Made by a program: the position numbers and the translations under genes
In this document: positions 37,836 through 39,944 of the stretch, one piece after another
How the letters are laid out: every line of letters starts with the position of its first letter
Numbering within the stretch: position 1 is the stretch's first letter
Source of the DNA: a virus
Virus record (IMG/VR): IMGVR_UViG_3300025127_000084
Span: 1 to 39,944 of that record
Strand: one strand, 5' to 3'
Length of the DNA stretch: 39,944 nt
The notes under the pieces: generated by a model
Seen by the model: the letters and a program-made list of their open reading frames with translations, nothing else
What the model was told of the DNA's origin: nothing
Database searches by the model: none

Positions 37836-37975
37836 CTTCCCTGTCCTCTGTATCTTTTACGAGCCGAGTTACGAGCAGTTGCGGAATATTTTGTGTGTTT
37901 TCCTTTTCCCTGTCGAGTTTTTTTCGGTCTGGAGTCAACTCCTCCACTTGTAAATCCGAGAGATCTGGTTGCCAT
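37832..37975 (-). CDS. 47-aa highly basic phage protein
   Basis: The product is MATRSLGFTSGGVDSRPKKT followed by RQGKGKHTKYSATARNSARK and RYRGQGR. Lysine and arginine make up over a quarter, with almost no acidic residues, so it probably binds DNA or RNA. I recall a conserved cyanophage small protein with the same RPKKTRQGKxKxTKY core. It starts two bases after the stop of the 55-aa gene and its stop overlaps the GTG of the zinc-ribbon gene. The strong conservation that I remember, and the coupling, argue that it is a real gene. Confidence 0.75.
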   Translation of the reverse strand: MATRSLGFTSGGVDSRPKKTRQGKGKHTKYSATARNSARKRYRGQGR

Positions 37976-37977
37976 AA

Positions 37978-38145
37978 TTAATCGTCGCTAATAATTTCTG
38001 TAGTAATCGTTGTTCCGTTTGGAAGATTGCCTTCATAAAAGTCTTCGGCAACAGTCTGTATCTTATCAAGATATTCATCCTGTGTAAGTCGATCATGAAG
38101 GACTTTTGTGCCGATGCGAATTCTAAATAACTCTTGTTTTTTCAT
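37978..38145 (-). CDS. 55-aa conserved phage protein
   Basis: The product begins MKKQELFRIRIGTKVLHDRL and continues TQDEYLDKIQTVAEDFYEG with an acidic end (TTEIISDD). The layout is a beta-strand pair plus one helix. I recall small cyanophage proteins with the MKKQELFKIRIG start. ATG 38145 lies inside the end of the glycosyltransferase gene (23-base overlap), while a longer start at 38199 would overlap by 77 bases and add residues in the other gene's frame. Function is unknown. Confidence 0.7.
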   Translation of the reverse strand: MKKQELFRIRIGTKVLHDRLTQDEYLDKIQTVAEDFYEGNLPNGTTITTEIISDD

Positions 38146-38995
38146 GTCCAACACGAATTCTTGGGTCACACCAGATTTCAAAACCTGCTTCCTTTGCATC
38201 TAAACAGAAGCTTACATCCTCTCCACACATATCTTGTACCTCACCTGACTCAAAGACCTGCATCTTTGGTGCAAACCATGGATAAGGCATACCTTCGTGT
38301 TCAAATACACCATTCTTGATTAGTAACCATCCGAAACCTGTATAGTCTACGGTAAACGGCTTCTTGCGTTTTGATATGCTTTCGATGGTTTCGTGATTCA
38401 TCACTCCACCATTACTACGAAAATCGTCTTCTTCTAACCAGTGTGCCACCGATGTGGTTCTACCATCTTCGGTACAATACCATCCTGCGACAATTTCTCT
38501 TTCTTTTTCTGAATCAACCTTTAAATTATAACCAATTGTCTGTTCAGTCTCTTTTCCATCTTCACCTTTAACTTTCTGTGTGACAGGTTCTTGGGTAATT
38601 GCATCTTCTGGAATTGCATCAAGAACAAGTTGCCAAAACTTCTCTGAGTTAAAAACAATATCTGAGTCAATCCAAAGCTGATAGTCATACTTTAACTTAC
38701 CATCCCATGGAATTTGGTTAGGTCCTCGAAGAACGTTTGCACCAAGACACTTACAACGGGCAAAATTTACCATTGATGAATAGTCTTGTGATATTTGTAT
38801 ACTTGCTCCTGCCTGTACAAGATCAAAACAGAGTTGTACAAAATTCTTTAAAAACGTATATGAGACTCCTCGACCAGGCAAACAGAATACAATTGCCTTT
38901 CCTTTTATTAACTGTTTTGCTAAATCATAATTCCATTCTGGTTCTTTTGATTTTTTAGTCGGTGTCTTTGCTTTAACAGTAAATCCTTTAGCCAT
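38123..38995 (-). CDS. GT2-like glycosyltransferase (GT-A fold)
   Basis: The product has 290 residues. After a lysine-rich 25-residue start, KGKAIVFCLPGRGVSYTFLK opens a Rossmann-like GT-A region. YDYQLWIDSDIVF has the DxD-type metal/nucleotide-sugar motif (Asp110-Ser-Asp112), and GFGWLLIKNGVFEHEG lies further on. CGEDVSFCLDAKEAGF with an acidic GED at 258–260 could supply the catalytic base, and DPRIRVGHEK closes the fold. Such proteins transfer sugars; the acceptor may be phage DNA, virion protein or host lipopolysaccharide. It is the first gene of the operon ending with speD and has its own sigma70-type promoter. A lysine/acid-rich insertion (VKGEDGKETEQT) lies at residues 142–155. Confidence 0.8.
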   Translation of the reverse strand: MAKGFTVKAKTPTKKSKEPEWNYDLAKQLIKGKAIVFCLPGRGVSYTFLKNFVQLCFDLVQAGASIQISQDYSSMVNFARCKCLGANVLRGPNQIPWDGKLKYDYQLWIDSDIVFNSEKFWQLVLDAIPEDAITQEPVTQKVKGEDGKETEQTIGYNLKVDSEKEREIVAGWYCTEDGRTTSVAHWLEEDDFRSNGGVMNHETIESISKRKKPFTVDYTGFGWLLIKNGVFEHEGMPYPWFAPKMQVFESGEVQDMCGEDVSFCLDAKEAGFEIWCDPRIRVGHEKTRVI

Positions 38996-39017
38996 AATTT
39001 CTAATAGTTACATTCAT

Positions 39018-39046
39018 ATCATACCATTTATATAGCAGGTTGTCAA
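39018..39046 (-). promoter_or_regulatory. Sigma70-type promoter of the glycosyltransferase–speD operon, with embedded late-like box
   Basis: The minus strand has -35 TTGACA (39041–39046), a 17-base spacer and -10 TATGAT (39018–39023). That is a full -35 match and a -10 match of five of six. The spacer contains TATAAATG (39025–39032), one base from the T4 late consensus. The -35 overlaps the stop codon of the AbrB-like gene. The expected start is near 39011, giving a leader of about 16 bases. Confidence 0.7.
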
Positions 39047-39216
39047 TCGTCCTCCACTGCTAAACTGATATAGTCTCCATCGATATTCCATTTAAGCTTC
39101 ATGTCCTCATACCAATCGAATTCATTTATTATTTCTTCGGGTATTGTAATGTGATATCTGTCTGTGACCTGATCGATCTCTATGGTCGAAAAAATCTGGT
39201 CGAAATTTTTTTTCAT
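39043..39216 (-). CDS. 57-aa AbrB/MazE-like swapped-hairpin protein
   Basis: The product is MKKNFDQIFSTIEIDQVTDR followed by YHITIPEEIINEFDWYEDMK and LKWNIDGDYISLAVEDD. The ITIPEEIxxxF-x-W-x-E-G-like core (here ITIPEEIINEFDWYEDMKL) followed by LKWNIDGDYISL is the pattern of AbrB/SpoVT/MazE-type domains. These dimerise through swapped hairpins and bind DNA or a toxin. The usual Gly-Asp of the turn is replaced by Glu-Asp. An AAAGG Shine–Dalgarno (39225–39229) and a sigma70-type promoter support the start at 39216. No partner toxin is adjacent. It may be a transcription factor of the phage early phase or a modulator of host regulators; that is inference. Confidence 0.7.
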   Translation of the reverse strand: MKKNFDQIFSTIEIDQVTDRYHITIPEEIINEFDWYEDMKLKWNIDGDYISLAVEDD

Positions 39217-39236
39217 TCAGTGAACCTTTGCACTTG

Positions 39237-39265
39237 ATTTTATATATGCGAAATTTTTTTTTCAA
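39237..39265 (-). promoter_or_regulatory. Sigma70-type promoter of the AbrB-like gene
   Basis: The minus strand has TTGAAA (39260–39265), a 17-base spacer and TAAAAT (39237–39242), each one base short of consensus. Transcription would begin about 39230, only just ahead of the AAAGG ribosome site. Runs of A and T here raise the chance of a fortuitous match. Confidence 0.55.
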
Positions 39266-39332
39266 CCATGAAATATAAATGTGCCTTTCGTAACACTTTG
39301 TAGACTAGGGGAGTCACGCAATTTTATATAAG

Positions 39333-39350
39333 GGGGGCATCAACGCCCCC
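39333..39350 (-). terminator. GC-rich hairpin, probable terminator of the 83-aa/54-aa pair
   Basis: A six-base perfect stem GGGGGC/GCCCCC encloses a six-base loop. On the minus strand it is followed by CTTATATAAAATT, a weak T-rich tail. It sits 26 bases after the stop of the 54-aa gene and upstream of the AbrB-like promoter. The span 39217–39375 holds only this, the promoter and the ribosome site. Confidence 0.65.
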
Positions 39351-39375
39351 TAACTGCTGTTTCACGAACGAATGA

Positions 39376-39540
39376 CTATAATAAAGACATGAACTCCTTA
39401 TACTCATAATCTGCATATGCTCTTCTGTCCTGTGGGCAAAAGTCCTGCCAGTCCGTGCCGTCTATCTTATAGGATAGGTTGCCGTTCTCTATTTGATAGA
39501 GAAAGTGGCAACCGTCAACAGGTGATGTAAATGTTTTCAT
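39376..39540 (-). CDS. 54-aa phage protein of unknown function
   Basis: The product is MKTFTSPVDGCHFLYQIENG followed by NLSYKIDGTDWQDFCPQDRR and AYADYEYKEFMSLL. It has two cysteines, several aromatic residues and an acidic surface. ATG 39540 shares its A with the TAA of the 83-aa gene (TAATG) and is preceded by GAGG seven bases upstream (39548–39551). Stop is TAG at 39376. I do not recognise the family. As a short gene ahead of a terminator and in front of phage metabolic genes it may act on the host during early infection. Confidence 0.7.
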   Translation of the reverse strand: MKTFTSPVDGCHFLYQIENGNLSYKIDGTDWQDFCPQDRRAYADYEYKEFMSLL

Positions 39541-39791
39541 TATGCCACCTCTCTGATGTATCCGTTCTCTGCTTTAATGAACGCATCAAGTTGTTTGATG
39601 TCTAACTCAGGATTGAACGTAAAATCTCTGAATGACTTGTAAGACTCAAAGAAGTCAACTCCTGCGATGTGATCGACACCCCACTCAAGGATCTCTGTTA
39701 CGAAGTCTGCGAAGTCATCACAGCAACATGCCATGTTCTGAAAGTTGTCAACTTCAAGGATTCTCTTAATTACTCTGTCTGTTTTTGTCAT
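39540..39791 (-). CDS. 83-aa acidic phage protein of unknown function
   Basis: The product (MTKTDRVIKRILEVDNFQNM) has a run of three cysteines (ACCCDDFADFV), several helices (VTEILEWGVDHI, IKQLDAFIKAENGYI) and a net acidic charge. I do not recognise the family. The ATG at 39791 is preceded by CCCTTTCCCTAC, with no purine-rich ribosome site, so initiation must rely on something else. It shares TAATG with the 54-aa gene. A TATAAT box at 39824–39829 lies 33 bases upstream. Confidence 0.65.
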   Translation of the reverse strand: MTKTDRVIKRILEVDNFQNMACCCDDFADFVTEILEWGVDHIAGVDFFESYKSFRDFTFNPELDIKQLDAFIKAENGYIREVA

Positions 39792-39823
39792 GTAGGGAAA
39801 GGGAATAAATTGCTTATACTGTT

Positions 39824-39829
39824 ATTATA
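39824..39829 (-). promoter_or_regulatory. Possible -10 box (TATAAT) of the 83-aa gene
   Basis: The minus strand has an exact TATAAT, 33 bases upstream of ATG 39791. At the usual distance I see no good -35 element, and the hairpin of 39831–39855 occupies the site. It could use an activator, or be fortuitous. Confidence 0.4.
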
Positions 39830-39830
39830 G

Positions 39831-39855
39831 TACCCCACCCATCACGAATGGGGTA
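39831..39855 (-). terminator. Hairpin after the edge gene, with two alternative stems
   Basis: Outer arms TACCCCA/TGGGGTA (39831–39837 and 39849–39855) can pair; alternatively CCCAT/ATGGG (39838–39842 and 39848–39852) pair. The two stems share bases in the right-hand arm. No T-tract follows on the minus strand. It lies 15 bases beyond the stop of the edge gene, so it may end that transcript. Confidence 0.45.
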
Positions 39856-39869
39856 TATGTAATATTAAT

Positions 39870-39944
39870 TTACAAACTTTTTATCAGTTCGTTCATCTCT
39901 CCGACGTGTGCCTCTCCGTAGTCTGCACCGTCTGGTGTTGCAAA
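39870..39944 (-). CDS. 3' end of a phage gene cut by the right edge
   Basis: An open frame enters from the right edge and ends at TAA (39870–39872). The visible 24 residues are FATPDGADYGEAHVGEMNEL followed by IKSL. The coding strand agrees with all neighbours and a hairpin follows the stop. Too little is visible to name it. Confidence 0.5.
   Translation of the reverse strand, partial: FATPDGADYGEAHVGEMNELIKSL

Noticed and set aside
39217-39375. tRNA or small RNA in the widest intergenic stretch
   Set aside because: Only a terminator hairpin and a promoter are seen; no cloverleaf could be folded by eye.

Overview
The window looks like a piece of the genome of a T4-like marine myovirus, most likely a cyanophage of the Prochlorococcus/Synechococcus type (Kyanoviridae-like). 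The DNA is AT-rich. Every gene I can support lies on the minus strand. The T4 baseplate–neck–terminase order (gp25, gp6, a giant gene at the gp7 position, gp8, a giant DUF4815-type protein, gp13, gp14, gp15, gp16) is recognisable from the proteins. A speD auxiliary metabolic gene lies directly upstream of gp25. All names rest on reading the sequence and on memory of the families; no search was run.

Read in the direction of transcription (high to low coordinates), 39944–39043 holds four small genes: the 3' end of one, an 83-aa and a 54-aa coupled pair, and a 57-aa AbrB/MazE-like protein. Hairpins and sigma70-type promoters separate them. From 38995 to 36594 runs a tightly packed operon: a GT2-like glycosyltransferase, a 55-aa protein, a 47-aa basic protein, a 50-aa zinc ribbon with a GTG start, a 250-aa conserved phage protein and SpeD. 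It starts at a good sigma70-type promoter (TTGACA-17-TATGAT).

An exact T4-type late promoter (TATAAATA) at 36567 then opens the virion cluster: gp25, gp6, and a 4181-aa giant carrying a YHYH domain. A second exact TATAAATA at 21665 precedes gp8, which is followed by a 2521-aa DUF4815-type baseplate protein and four small or neck genes. gp14 carries an insertion of GxGY repeats. gp15 and gp16 follow.

Downstream of gp16, where gp17 (large terminase) would be expected in a T4-like genome, lies an accessory adhesion module: a 1943-aa fibre with about 56 YadA-head-like, cysteine-rich repeats in three blocks, a LamG/concanavalin-like protein, a 98-aa protein, and a Gly/Asn-linker protein with a DUF5872-like C-terminus that runs off the left edge.

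Most gene junctions are TAATG, TGATG or ATGA overlaps or gaps of a few bases, so each block is probably translated as a coupled polycistron. No stretch over about 160 bases lacks a gene. I saw no tRNA, insertion sequence, CRISPR array or plus-strand gene.
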